Below are positions 34,405-43,523 of a stretch of DNA of 64,000 nucleotides, one piece after another; position 1 is the stretch's first letter, and the number at the start of each line of letters is the position of its first letter. A model generated the notes under the pieces. It saw only the letters and a list, made by a program, of their open reading frames with translations. It was not told the DNA's origin and did not search any database. Source of the stretch: Planctomycetota bacterium (lineage in GTDB: Bacteria > Planctomycetota > UBA1135 > GCA-002748355). The translations under genes were made by a program, and so were the position numbers. The stretch covers positions 434,001 through 498,000 of the forward strand of contig JACKHW010000005.1 in NCBI GenBank assembly GCA_020638795.1. The letters run 5' to 3'.

Positions 34405-36974
34405 CGTCGTCCTCCGTGTCGAGGCATCACGGCACGCGACGGACGCACACCGATCAGTGCCATGCGCACCGTGTTCGAATTGCGATCGCGTGCAGCTGCG
34501 CGCGACAAGAACGAAGGGCCCTGATGATGCCCATCGCGAATGCTATAGGTCCCATCGAGTTCGTATTCGGTGCCATCGGGCAACTTCGGATACCGCAACC
34601 CATCTCCCGCACGTACGCTGCACTCGTAAGGCAAGAACGCATCACGGGCCCACTCCATCACGTTGCCGTGAATGTCGTAGAAGCCCCACGGATTCGGGCG
34701 ATAGAGCCCACACGGCGCCGGTCCCGCATAGCCGTCGTCGAAGTTCACGTCGGGACGGCCCCACTCGGGGTAATGCTTCTGCGCGGAAACATCGAGCACG
34801 TTGGCCACGCCCTCGAGAGAATCCGGCTCATCGCCTGTCCAGAACCGTGTCGTCGTCCCCGCTCGACACGCGTACTCCCACTGAGCTTCGGTCGGCAGGT
34901 CCAGCCCTTGTTGCTTCAGTCGCTCGAGTGCTTCTTCGTGACTGACCGACTCGACGGGATGCCACGGCTTCACGGTGCCGATACCGACGTACTGCGATCC
35001 AACGCGATACATGCTCGGGTACTCGCCGTCCGTCATGTGCGCCCACTGACCTTGGGTCATCTCGTAGCGAGAGAGGAAGAACGGCGCGAGTTCGATCTCA
35101 TGACACGGGCCTTCGTTGGGCTCGGCGGATGCATCGAAACGCGTGAGTCGCGCATCGACGTTCGAGTCCTCATCACGCATCGCCCCCATCACGAAACGTC
35201 CACCGGGAACCAGCACGAACACGAGTCCACGATCCTCGGGCGAAACGATGCTGCCATCGCGCTCGTGCCGCGGAATCGCGAGTTCCGCCGGATCCGCACC
35301 TCCGGCCACGTCACACGCAGTTCTCAAGTCGTAGAACTCCCACAGCTTCGTCACGGGATTCATGCCGATTGGCACGAGACCCGTCTGCGGGGAAATGTCG
35401 AGCATGGTGGCCGAGTAGCGTTCGTGGGCGCGAACTCCGTCGGCCGCCCGAATGGCCTCGCGCGCTTCTTCCCACGACACGCGGGCATTCGGGTGCCCTG
35501 TCGTCAGCGCGTCGATACGCTTGCTCCATGCGAGCCGTCGCTCGACCGAGGGCAGGTTCGTTCGCACGAGCGTATCGAACTGTTCCGTCCACTCGCCGAG
35601 CGTATCGCTCAGAAAGCGCTCGGCCGTCGTGATGGTCTCGCCGCGTGTACGTAGCGATCGAAGCGTCGCTTCGACCTTCGGCCGCATTGCCGCGAGACGG
35701 CCGTAATCGTCTCGCAGCCAGGCCTCGAGTGCGGGCGTCGTGCTCGGCCAAGGAGGATGGAGTTCGCGCTCTCTCTTCTCGGCGGTATCGAGCTGCACGA
35801 CCGCGGCGAGCATGTCGAAGTCCTTTCGACTCGCTTCGGCAGACTTGGCGGCGGCGTTCGCTTCGAACGCGAACTTGGTCGCGAACACGATGCCGGCGAC
35901 CATGGACGCGAGCACGAGGCCGGTCGCGATCACGGCGCCGCGATGGCGGCGAACGAAGCGCGAGGCCCGGTACGAGAAACGCGGCGGCCCCGCGAGCACT
36001 GGCAACGAGTGCAGATGTCGCTCGACGTCGTCCGCGAGTTCACGCGCTGATTGGTAGCGACGCGCGCGATCTTTCTCGAGTCCTCGCATGACGATCCAGT
36101 CGAGGTCGCCGCGCAAGCGTTTGCGCAGAGCATGCTCGTCGACCTGTCGTCGCGCGGCAACTTCGGTCGCAACGTCACCGAGTGTCGTGATGCGCGTGCT
36201 CGGCTTCGGCGGATCGGTTTCACGCAGCAGTTTGAGCATGCCGAGGAAGCCGGCCTCGAACAGCTCTTCTCGACGGAACGGCAAGCCCCCAGCGAGAAGT
36301 TCGTAGAGCACGACCGCCAGCGAATACACGTCGCTTCGCGTATCGATGTCGGTCGCGCTGAGGCCCGCCTGTTCTGGCGCCATGTACTCCGGCGTGCCGA
36401 GGATCTGTCCCTGCTGCGTGTAGAGCGTCGCTTCGGTGAGCGGTTGCGCCGTGGCCTTGGCAAGACCGAAGTCGATGACCTTGACCGATGCACCGCTGTC
36501 CGTCGTGACCGCGAGAATGTTGGAGGGCTTGAGGTCTCGATGCATGACGCCGCGCATGTGTGCGTGTTGCACCGCGGAACAGACCTGCAGGAAGAGTTCG
36601 AGTCGCTCGCGAATTCCGAGCTTGCGCCCGTCGCAATACGTCGTGATCGGCTCGCCCTTCACGAGTTCCATCGCGAACCACGGCTGCCCGGACTCGGTAC
36701 TCCCCGCATCGAACACGCGGGCGATATTGGCGTGCTCCATCAAGGACAACGCTTGGCGCTCGGTATCGAAGCGCGCGAGCACTTCCTTCGTATCCATGCC
36801 GAGCTTGATGACCTTGATCGCGACGCGGCGACGGACCGGCACGCGCTGTTCACCGAGATAGACGACTCCCATGCCTCCTTCACCGAGGATGCCGAGCACG
36901 CGGTACGGTCCGATCGTCGCCGGTCCGTCGTGCGTCTCCGGTCCGTCGTGATCGTCGGGCAAGGTCTCGTCCAT
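34401..36974 (-). CDS. Transmembrane Ser/Thr protein kinase with degenerate FGE/SUMF1-like domain
   Basis: 857 residues. The kinase domain spans about 22-310 with GEGGMGVVY (31-39), VAIK lysine 54, HRDLKPSN (145-152), DFG (168-170) and GTPEYMAPEQ, so it should be active. One membrane helix follows (AVIATGLVLASMVAGIVFAT, near 350). The outer part contains a helical region, then [20 protein letters not shown] and, from about 580, an FGE-like domain ([47 protein letters not shown]). The usual RGGSW/C end is replaced by SIRDGHHQGPSFLSRAAARD, so neither FGE cysteine is kept; a ligand-binding role is likely. It overlaps the sialidase gene by 4 nt. No sigma gene is adjacent, unlike the other kinases here. 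Confidence 0.9.
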   Translation of the reverse strand: MDETLPDDHDGPETHDGPATIGPYRVLGILGEGGMGVVYLGEQRVPVRRRVAIKVIKLGMDTKEVLARFDTERQALSLMEHANIARVFDAGSTESGQPWFAMELVKGEPITTYCDGRKLGIRERLELFLQVCSAVQHAHMRGVMHRDLKPSNILAVTTDSGASVKVIDFGLAKATAQPLTEATLYTQQGQILGTPEYMAPEQAGLSATDIDTRSDVYSLAVVLYELLAGGLPFRREELFEAGFLGMLKLLRETDPPKPSTRITTLGDVATEVAARRQVDEHALRKRLRGDLDWIVMRGLEKDRARRYQSARELADDVERHLHSLPVLAGPPRFSYRASRFVRRHRGAVIATGLVLASMVAGIVFATKFAFEANAAAKSAEASRKDFDMLAAVVQLDTAEKRERELHPPWPSTTPALEAWLRDDYGRLAAMRPKVEATLRSLRTRGETITTAERFLSDTLGEWTEQFDTLVRTNLPSVERRLAWSKRIDALTTGHPNARVSWEEAREAIRAADGVRAHERYSATMLDISPQTGLVPIGMNPVTKLWEFYDLRTACDVAGGADPAELAIPRHERDGSIVSPEDRGLVFVLVPGGRFVMGAMRDEDSNVDARLTRFDASAEPNEGPCHEIELAPFFLSRYEMTQGQWAHMTDGEYPSMYRVGSQYVGIGTVKPWHPVESVSHEEALERLKQQGLDLPTEAQWEYACRAGTTTRFWTGDEPDSLEGVANVLDVSAQKHYPEWGRPDVNFDDGYAGPAPCGLYRPNPWGFYDIHGNVMEWARDAFLPYECSVRAGDGLRYPKLPDGTEYELDGTYSIRDGHHQGPSFLSRAAARDRNSNTVRMALIGVRPSRAVMPRHGGRR

Positions 36975-37037
36975 GCGTGGTTCCGAGGATACGCGAGGAT
37001 GGCACTCGCTTCATGCGTGATCGGCTATCGTGCCGCG

Positions 37038-37643
37038 ATGCTCACGCTCTACGACAGTTCGGTATCGGGCAACTGCCTCAAGGTCCGGCTCCTCTTGACG
37101 AAGCTCGGCATCGAGTTCGAGCGGGTCGAAATCTCGGTGCGCGGTGACCGCGAGCCAGCCAAGCGCGAACGATTCCTCGCCGGCAACCCTCGACGCAAGG
37201 TGCCGACCGTCGTGCTCGAGGACGGCACCTCTCTCAGTGAATCGATGGCCATCCTGCTCTGGTTCGGGGATGGAACACGTTTCGTGCCAGAGGACCGACT
37301 GGAGCGCCAGCGCGTACTCGAATGGCTCTCTTTCGAGCAGAACAACGTCGAACCGTCGATCGCGGTGCTGCGGCACGCGCTGACCCTCGCGGAACGCAAA
37401 CCGGACCCGGCGGTCGAGGCGTTTCTCCGTAATCGCGGCGAGAGCGTGCTCGCCGTGATGGACGCCTGGCTCACGGGTCGCGAGTTCTTCGTGGGCGACG
37501 ACGAGACAATCGCCGATATCGCGCTGTTCGGTTACTCGCATCTCGCACGCGACGCCGGTTTCGACCTCGATGCCTACGGAAACGTCGTGGCATGGCACGG
37601 GCGCATGCGCGAGCAGCCGGGCTTCGTCGCACTCGGTTCTTGA
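37038..37643 (+). CDS. Glutathione S-transferase family protein
   Basis: 201 residues. The ATG at 37038 starts the N-terminal thioredoxin-like domain: MLTLYDSSVSGNCLKVRLLL with the catalytic Ser in SVSGN, and VPTVVLEDGTSLSESMAILL, the glutathione-binding PxVxxxDGxxLxES pattern. The C-terminal helical domain contains GREFFVGDDETIADIALFGY, the conserved N-capping motif (TIADI). It could conjugate or reduce electrophiles with glutathione or another thiol. A much longer open frame upstream is not supported, since it runs through the divergent kinase gene. It is preceded by a 63-bp gap from the kinase start. Confidence 0.88.
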   Translation: MLTLYDSSVSGNCLKVRLLLTKLGIEFERVEISVRGDREPAKRERFLAGNPRRKVPTVVLEDGTSLSESMAILLWFGDGTRFVPEDRLERQRVLEWLSFEQNNVEPSIAVLRHALTLAERKPDPAVEAFLRNRGESVLAVMDAWLTGREFFVGDDETIADIALFGYSHLARDAGFDLDAYGNVVAWHGRMREQPGFVALGS

Positions 37644-37730
37644 TCGTCTTGCAACGCGGCAGCGGGCGCGTCGTAGGTGCCCCATTCGTCGTTCGTCAAC
37701 ACCAAGATCGTCAAGAACACGGAGGCGGAC

Positions 37731-39215
37731 ATGCAACGACGTAGCTTCCTCGGCGCAGGGCTGGCCTGCGGTTTCGGCCCTCGCAGCAGCGAAGAAAACG
37801 TGCGGCACGATTGCGCGGCAGTCGCGGGCAGAACGGTCGATCGCGACACGTTCGCGACAAAGGTCCTCACGACTGCGCGCGACCATGTTCCCGCGCTCGT
37901 GGTCGAGGCGCATCGCGAAGGGATGTCCGTTCGCGATCTCCTCGGTGCGGCACTCCTCGCGGGAGTCCGGGAAGTCGCCCCGAGCCCGATCGGCGGCCCG
38001 GTTCATTGCATGATGATGGTCGCATCCGCGAGTTACTTGATCCGCTGGCTCGACGACGAACTCCGGCTGTTGCCTGCGCTCTTCAACCTCGACCGTGTCA
38101 AGAACAGTCAGACCCGTGACGAGAACGGTCCGCGTTTTTCGATGCGCGCAGCGAGCGTCGACGCCAGCGTGCACGAAGCGCCGAATGCGAGCCTCGAGCG
38201 CGAGTTCGTCACCGCGCTACGTGACTGGAAGCTCGAGCACGCGGAAGCGCTCGCGATCGAGCTTCACGATCGGCTGTCGGCGAACGAGTTGTTCGAACTC
38301 CTCTGGCCGGCGGCCATCCGCGACTTCCGAGTCATCGGGCACAAGGCGATCTATGCATCGCAAGCAAGGCGTGCACTCGAGGATCTCGGGTGGCGCGACG
38401 GACGCGATGTCGTGCGATCGGTCCTTGCAGGCCTGCTCGACCAGAACCCGTATGACCGCGCGACCTCGAAGGAGACACGCGAGATTCTCGCGCTGTACGA
38501 CGCCAATGCCGAGACCGCGGCATCACTCGAGATCGGGAGCGGTGCGAATGTTCCCGGCGTTGCTCGGGATCCCGCGCGAAGTCGTGCGCTCGAACTCGAG
38601 CTGAGAACACGCGCGCCCGAGGGCGCCGCAGCGGCGATGACCGCGGCGGCGCGAGACGGGGCCGACGCTGGCACGCTTTGGGATGCGTTGCGACTGCGAA
38701 GCTTCGACCAGGTCCTGCGTGCACCGACGATCGCCGGTGTCCACCCGGTCACGTCGATCAACGCTCTGCACGCGATCGCAACGACGACGCGCGATCGACA
38801 CACGGCGCGTACATGCTTGTTGCAAGGCGCTTCCTGGCTCGCGCTGTTCGAGCCATTGATCGAACAACGAACTCCGGCAGAGCGTCGCGCGCTGCGCATC
38901 GACACGATCGAAGCTGGCCGTGAGAAAGGAAATCCGTCCGAGCCGAGGGAAGAAGGGCAGCGCCGCTCGCGAGCCGCCCGGCTCGTCGCGGACGGCGAGT
39001 ACGAACGCTTCGCACGTTTGTCGGCATCGACGCTCGCGCGCAAGGCCCGAGAGGATCACGACTACAAGTTTGCTGCTGCGGCGCTCGAAGAGATCGCCAA
39101 CGTCGCACCGGAACTCGCGCCGAGTCTCGCGGGTGCAGCGATGGCGTTCTTGCATCACGAAGGGGATCCCGACGCCACGGTGTACGACAGCGTTCGGAAA
39201 CTGGGTCACAAATAG
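37731..39215 (+). CDS. Tat-signal protein of unknown function (possibly questin-oxidase-like)
   Basis: 494 residues. I choose the ATG at 37731 because GGAGG lies five bases upstream and the protein then opens with a twin-arginine-type signal (MQRRSFLGAGLACGFG). The mature protein is mostly helical. It contains regularly placed histidines (SPIGGPVHCMMMV, DFRVIGHKAIYASQARRALE, VHPVTSINALHAIATTTRD), a pattern that reminds me of questin-oxidase-like proteins, but I cannot confirm the family. Met-rich and Ala-rich helices follow. It lies 11 bp upstream of the MtfA-type peptidase gene on the same strand, so the two may be co-transcribed. Confidence 0.7.
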   Translation: MQRRSFLGAGLACGFGPRSSEENVRHDCAAVAGRTVDRDTFATKVLTTARDHVPALVVEAHREGMSVRDLLGAALLAGVREVAPSPIGGPVHCMMMVASASYLIRWLDDELRLLPALFNLDRVKNSQTRDENGPRFSMRAASVDASVHEAPNASLEREFVTALRDWKLEHAEALAIELHDRLSANELFELLWPAAIRDFRVIGHKAIYASQARRALEDLGWRDGRDVVRSVLAGLLDQNPYDRATSKETREILALYDANAETAASLEIGSGANVPGVARDPARSRALELELRTRAPEGAAAAMTAAARDGADAGTLWDALRLRSFDQVLRAPTIAGVHPVTSINALHAIATTTRDRHTARTCLLQGASWLALFEPLIEQRTPAERRALRIDTIEAGREKGNPSEPREEGQRRSRAARLVADGEYERFARLSASTLARKAREDHDYKFAAAALEEIANVAPELAPSLAGAAMAFLHHEGDPDATVYDSVRKLGHK

Positions 39216-39226
39216 AGCTTTCTGCA

Positions 39227-40024
39227 GTGTTGTTCCGCTGGATCTCGGCTTGGTTCGCAGGTCGAAGGCGCGCACGAATTCTCTCGCGCCCGATACCGGA
39301 TACATGGCAATCGACGTTGCGGCACGCCGTACCGCGATGGAACGACCTCGACGACGCCGAACGCGGGCACCTCTGCAGGCTCGTACAGGTCTTCGTCGCC
39401 GAGAAACACTGGGAAGGGTGCGGTGGCCTCGAGCTCAACGACGAGATCCGTGTGACCGTCGCGGGCTGCGCTTGCCTCCTGCTGCTCGGGCTCGAGCACG
39501 ACTACTACCGCAACGTCGAATCGATCTACGTTTACCCTTCGACAGTCGTGACTGCCGCGCGACACTCGACGCTGACCCGGCAGCTCACGATAGAGAAGCC
39601 TCCCGTGCCGATCCACGGCGAAGCCATGCGTGGAGGACCGATCGTCCTCGTTTGGGACGCGATTCGTCACGACACGCGGCATCCTCACGCTGGGCACAAC
39701 GTCGTATTCCACGAGTTCGCGCACAAACTCGACATGCTCGACGGGTTGATCGACGGGACACCGATGCTCGCGCCCGAGCAATACGCGCGATGGGTCGACG
39801 TGTGCACGCGCGAGTTCGAGCTGTTGCGCCGCGCCGAAGCGCGCGGAGATCCGACCTCGCTCGATCCATACGGCGCGACCAACGTCGGTGAGTTCTTCGC
39901 GGTCGCGACGGAGCACTTCTTCGTCAGGCCACGCGTCATGCGCGACAAGCACCCGGAGCTCTACGCCGTGCTCCGCGACTTCTACGCGCAGGATCCCGCA
40001 GCACGGGCTAGCCGGCGTGTATAA
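39227..40024 (+). CDS. mtfA: Zinc-dependent peptidase, M90 family (MtfA-like)
   Basis: 265 residues from a GTG at 39227. It has the zincin motif HEFAHKLD (residues 162-169, HExxH) and the downstream EFFAVATEHFF (third ligand Glu). The N-terminal block HWEGCGGLELNDEIRVTVAG (near residue 60) and YRNVESIYVYPSTVV are characteristic of the MtfA/M90 family. In E. coli, MtfA modulates glucose PTS expression by binding the repressor Mlc and has aminopeptidase activity. No Mlc or PTS gene is nearby, so only the peptidase identity is supported. It starts 11 bp after the preceding gene. Confidence 0.9.
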   Translation: MLFRWISAWFAGRRRARILSRPIPDTWQSTLRHAVPRWNDLDDAERGHLCRLVQVFVAEKHWEGCGGLELNDEIRVTVAGCACLLLLGLEHDYYRNVESIYVYPSTVVTAARHSTLTRQLTIEKPPVPIHGEAMRGGPIVLVWDAIRHDTRHPHAGHNVVFHEFAHKLDMLDGLIDGTPMLAPEQYARWVDVCTREFELLRRAEARGDPTSLDPYGATNVGEFFAVATEHFFVRPRVMRDKHPELYAVLRDFYAQDPAARASRRV

Positions 40025-40032
40025 GAACGTGC

Positions 40033-41628
40033 GTGAATGCCAACAGTTGCGCGCCGACCGAACGACGAGCCTCCCCGGCGATCACGTTCTGCTGCGCCCT
40101 TGCCGGACTCTCGTTGCTGTGCATGGAACCACCCTGCGCCGCACGTTCTCTTCAACACACGGCGTCGCCCGCACGGACGGCGCAAGACGCGAAACCGCAC
40201 GATTCACCTTCAGGCTGGACACGCTTTCGCGGCCCCAACGGTAGCGGTATTGCGGACGAACACGCGCTGCCCGACACTCTCGGGGACGAGCACCACGCAT
40301 GGAGCGTCGACGTGCCACTCGGACACTCTTCGCCGGTGGTTTTCGACGGCCGTATCTACCTCTCCGGAGTCGAGAAGGTCGAGTCTCCAGAAGATGCACA
40401 CGAAGAACTCGTGACGCTCTGCCTCGAACTCGAATCCGGCAAGACGATCTGGAAGCGCGCGATCCGCCGCCCACGAAAGGACCACTTCGATCAGCGCAAC
40501 AACGCAGCCTCTCCGACTCCATGCTGCGATGCTCGCGGTGTGGTCGTGTTCTTCCCGGACTTCGGTCTGATCGCGTTCGATGCGCGCGGCAAGGAGATGT
40601 GGCGCCAGACGCTCGGTCCGTTCCGCAACGTGTACGGCATGGGCGCCTCACCGGTGCTCCGGGATGATCGAGTCGTCCTCGTCTGTGACCAACAGGAGGG
40701 TTCGTTCATCGCCGCGTGGTCGCGCATCGACGGCAAGGAATTCTGGCGCACCGAACGCCCCTTCGCACTCAGCGGTCATTGCACACCGATCATCATCTCT
40801 GGCCCGACGTCCGGTACGACGCGCATCGTGGCTCCTGGCTCGTTCTATCTCGATGTCTACGACATCACGAGCGGTGTACGCGACTGGTTCGTCGGCGGAT
40901 TGGCTTGCGAAATGAAGTCGACACCGGTGACCGACGGTAAGTCGATCTACATCAACGGCTATTCGTCGCCACTCAACCAGGTGGGTAATCAGGTCGAGGT
41001 CGAGACATTCCGTGCTGCAATCGAGAAGTACGACAAGAACGAGAACGGCCAGATCGAAAAGTCGGAGGCTCCCCGCAATCGCGCGATGAGCTACTTCGAG
41101 TTCGTCGACCGGAATGCGGACGGAGCGCTCGACGAAGCGGACTGGTCGATGTTGCGCGCCGCGCTCGCATCACAGAACGGCATGCTCGCGATCCGCATCG
41201 ATGCAGAGTCGCCCGAGATCGCGACGGGCGCCGAGAAGTCCTCAGAACGGGATCTCACCGACACTCATCTCCGTTGGGCCTACCGGCGTCCCGTCCCGCA
41301 GCTCCCGTCACCTCTGCTGTATCGGGGTGTTCTGTACCTCCTGGCCGATCAGAGCGGACTCGTCACGACACTCGATCCCGAGAGTGGTGACGTCATCGAG
41401 CGAGGTCGGCTCGAGGAAGGTAAGGACAACTACTACGCGTCTCCGGTCGCGGGCGACGGCAAAGTGTGGTTCGTCGGCGAGAGCGGTCTCGTTTCGGTCG
41501 TTCGCGCGGGCAAGAAAATCGAGACGATCCACGCGCACGATCTCGGGGAAGCCTGCTATGCGACACCGGCACTCGTCGATGGCAGAGTGCTCCTTCGCAC
41601 GACGAAGTCCTTGCACTGCTTCCATTGA
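40033..41628 (+). CDS. PQQ-like beta-propeller protein with EF-hand pair
   Basis: 531 residues from a GTG at 40033, 8 bp after the peptidase gene. A signal peptide spans about 10-38. The propeller opens with WTRFRGPNGSGIADEHALPD, the common start of planctomycete PQQ-like (outer membrane BamB-like) proteins, and has blades such as GRIYLSGVE, DARGVVVFFPDFGLIAFDAR, GVLYLLADQSGLVTTLDPES and DGKVWFVGESGLVSVV. Between blades, at about residues 330-380, lie two EF-hand loops, YDKNENGQIEKSE and VDRNADGALDEADW, each with the DxNxDG(Q/A)xxxxE spacing for calcium. No PQQ-ligating residues of dehydrogenases are evident; a binding or scaffold role is likely. Confidence 0.85.
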   Translation: MNANSCAPTERRASPAITFCCALAGLSLLCMEPPCAARSLQHTASPARTAQDAKPHDSPSGWTRFRGPNGSGIADEHALPDTLGDEHHAWSVDVPLGHSSPVVFDGRIYLSGVEKVESPEDAHEELVTLCLELESGKTIWKRAIRRPRKDHFDQRNNAASPTPCCDARGVVVFFPDFGLIAFDARGKEMWRQTLGPFRNVYGMGASPVLRDDRVVLVCDQQEGSFIAAWSRIDGKEFWRTERPFALSGHCTPIIISGPTSGTTRIVAPGSFYLDVYDITSGVRDWFVGGLACEMKSTPVTDGKSIYINGYSSPLNQVGNQVEVETFRAAIEKYDKNENGQIEKSEAPRNRAMSYFEFVDRNADGALDEADWSMLRAALASQNGMLAIRIDAESPEIATGAEKSSERDLTDTHLRWAYRRPVPQLPSPLLYRGVLYLLADQSGLVTTLDPESGDVIERGRLEEGKDNYYASPVAGDGKVWFVGESGLVSVVRAGKKIETIHAHDLGEACYATPALVDGRVLLRTTKSLHCFH

Positions 41629-41662
41629 GTCGAGCCGAGATTGCGCCTAGTGTGCCGCGTCA

Positions 41663-41732
41663 GCAGTTCCGGCTCGGCAGTTCCGGCTCGGCAGTTCCGG
41701 CTCGGCAGTTCCGGCTCGGCAGTTCCGGCTCG
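41663..41732. repeat. 14-bp tandem repeat (minisatellite), 5 copies
   Basis: Five perfect copies of GCAGTTCCGGCTCG end to end, in the 119-bp gap between the PQQ-propeller gene and purK. The last copy stops 15 bp before the purK ATG (41748), within the presumed 5' untranslated region. The unit is not a multiple of three. It differs from the 15-bp repeat at 10654-10743. Confidence 0.95.
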
Positions 41733-41747
41733 GCGTACGACGAGATC

Positions 41748-42986
41748 ATGAAGCAGAATCCAGAATCGAACCAGCGCATCGATTCCATCCATAGCACGGT
41801 CGGCATCGTGGGCGGTGGCCAGCTCGCGAAAATGCTCGCGCACGCCGCCTACACACTCGGCTGCCAGGTCTTCATGCTCGTTCGTGAACGACCGTTCCCG
41901 GCGGACAGTCTCGATACCCGGTGTGTTGTCGGCGATTGGAACGATCCGGGTGTCCTCGTCGCGTTCGCGCGAGACGTCGATGTCGTCATGCTCGAGAGTG
42001 AGTTCGTCGATGCGCATGCCCTGGAAGCACTCGAGAAGGCTGGTTGCTCACTGTGCCCGAGCGCGGCGACCGTGCGCTGCGTCCAGGACAAGCTGCTCCA
42101 AAAGACCGCCATGGCCGAACACGGCCTCGCGGTCCCCGCATTCAGGGACACACCGACGCCGAACGACGTCCTCGCTGCAGGAGAAGAGTTCGGCTGGCCG
42201 ATCGTCCTGAAGAAGCGCAGAAACGGCTACGACGGCAAGGGCAATGCTCTCGTCGAAAGCGAAGCAGACATCGAAGCTGCTTGGCATCAACTCGACGGGG
42301 ACCGATCGGCGCTCTTCGCGGATGCGTTCTGTCCGTTCGTACGCGAGTTGGCGATGATCATCACGCGCGCCGCGGACGGAACGACCGCGCCCTACCCGCT
42401 CGTCGAGTCGCGACAAGAGGACCACATCTGCAAGGAGATTCTGGTTCCGGCCCCGGTGCACCAGGAGCTCGCCCGCAGAGCACAACGAATCGCCGAGCAA
42501 GCCGTGCTCGCCGTGAACGGTACGGGGTCGTTCGGTATCGAACTCTTCGAACTCGCGGACGGCAACATCCTGATCAACGAACTCGCGCCACGCGTCCACA
42601 ACACCGGGCACTACTCGATCGAAGCATGCGATTGCTCGCAGTTCGAGAACCACGTGCGTGCCGTGCTGGGGTTACCACTCGGGAGCACGGCATTGCGCCG
42701 TCCCGCGGCAGCGATGGTCAACGTCCTGGCGTCCGTCGACGGGAGCGGACGGGCCGAAGGATTCGCCGAGGCGCTCGCGGTCTCCGGTGCGCACGTTCAC
42801 CTCTACGGAAAGCACGAGGCGCGCGTCGGTCGAAAGATGGGTCACGTGACGGCTCTCGGAGAGGACATCGACACCGCATTGCGTTCGGCCAGAACCGCCG
42901 CGTCGAACATTCGCTTCGTGGCGGACGGCAGTGCTAGTGAGGGCTCACGAGGTCATCGGTTCACAGACGGAGCGAGCGGGACATGA
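41748..42986 (+). CDS. purK: N5-carboxyaminoimidazole ribonucleotide synthetase
   Basis: Converts AIR, bicarbonate and ATP to N5-CAIR in de novo purine synthesis; ATP-grasp fold. The ATG at 41748 gives a 412-residue protein, normal for PurK with a short N-terminal extension. Conserved parts: [18 protein letters not shown] (nucleotide-binding start), [53 protein letters not shown]. The stop overlaps the purE start as ATGA (42983-42986). Five 14-bp repeats lie just upstream and may separate its promoter from the start. Confidence 0.95.
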   Translation: MKQNPESNQRIDSIHSTVGIVGGGQLAKMLAHAAYTLGCQVFMLVRERPFPADSLDTRCVVGDWNDPGVLVAFARDVDVVMLESEFVDAHALEALEKAGCSLCPSAATVRCVQDKLLQKTAMAEHGLAVPAFRDTPTPNDVLAAGEEFGWPIVLKKRRNGYDGKGNALVESEADIEAAWHQLDGDRSALFADAFCPFVRELAMIITRAADGTTAPYPLVESRQEDHICKEILVPAPVHQELARRAQRIAEQAVLAVNGTGSFGIELFELADGNILINELAPRVHNTGHYSIEACDCSQFENHVRAVLGLPLGSTALRRPAAAMVNVLASVDGSGRAEGFAEALAVSGAHVHLYGKHEARVGRKMGHVTALGEDIDTALRSARTAASNIRFVADGSASEGSRGHRFTDGASGT

Positions 42987-43492
42987 ACGAGGATGTATCG
43001 GGGACTCGCGTCGGAATCATCATGGGCAGCGATTCCGACCTGCGGGACATGCAACCGGCTGCCGAACTGTGCGAAGAGTTCGGAGTCGCCTACGAAATCC
43101 GTGTCGTCAGTGCGCACCGCACGCCACTGGACATGGTCGACTATGCGCAGCGCGCCCGCACGCGCGGCCTCGAAGTCATCATCGCAGGAGCGGGGGGCGC
43201 CGCCCATCTACCGGGCATGGTCGCGAGCCTAACGACGCTGCCTGTCATCGGAGTCCCGGTCGAGAGTCGAACGCTCAAGGGGCTCGACTCACTCTTGTCG
43301 ATCGTGCAAATGCCCGCGGGCGTTCCCGTCGCGACCGTCGGGATCGGCAATGGTCGCAACGCCGGTTTGCTCGCGCTACGCATGCTCGCCGCCAAGGACC
43401 CTGCCTTGACGGCCAAACTCGATGTGTTCGCCGAGCGGATGGCCGACGAATCCCGACGTCGCAACGAGCGCGTACAGCCAGATTCGAAATAG
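42983..43492 (+). CDS. purE: N5-carboxyaminoimidazole ribonucleotide mutase (class I)
   Basis: Moves the carboxyl group of N5-CAIR to give CAIR, directly after PurK. 169 residues with the diagnostic motifs [30 protein letters not shown] (catalytic His) and [15 protein letters not shown] (glycine-rich loop). The start overlaps the purK stop by 4 nt. The gene is followed closely by the convergent isocitrate dehydrogenase gene (31 bp gap). Confidence 0.95.
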   Translation: MNEDVSGTRVGIIMGSDSDLRDMQPAAELCEEFGVAYEIRVVSAHRTPLDMVDYAQRARTRGLEVIIAGAGGAAHLPGMVASLTTLPVIGVPVESRTLKGLDSLLSIVQMPAGVPVATVGIGNGRNAGLLALRMLAAKDPALTAKLDVFAERMADESRRRNERVQPDSK

Positions 43493-43523
43493 CGGCGTGT
43501 GGCCGTTCGCCCCCGCGATCGGG

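Noticed and set aside
37011..38174. A 387-codon minus-strand frame opposite the GST and Tat-protein genes.
   Set aside because: It is a shadow of two clearly recognisable plus-strand genes and has no motif.
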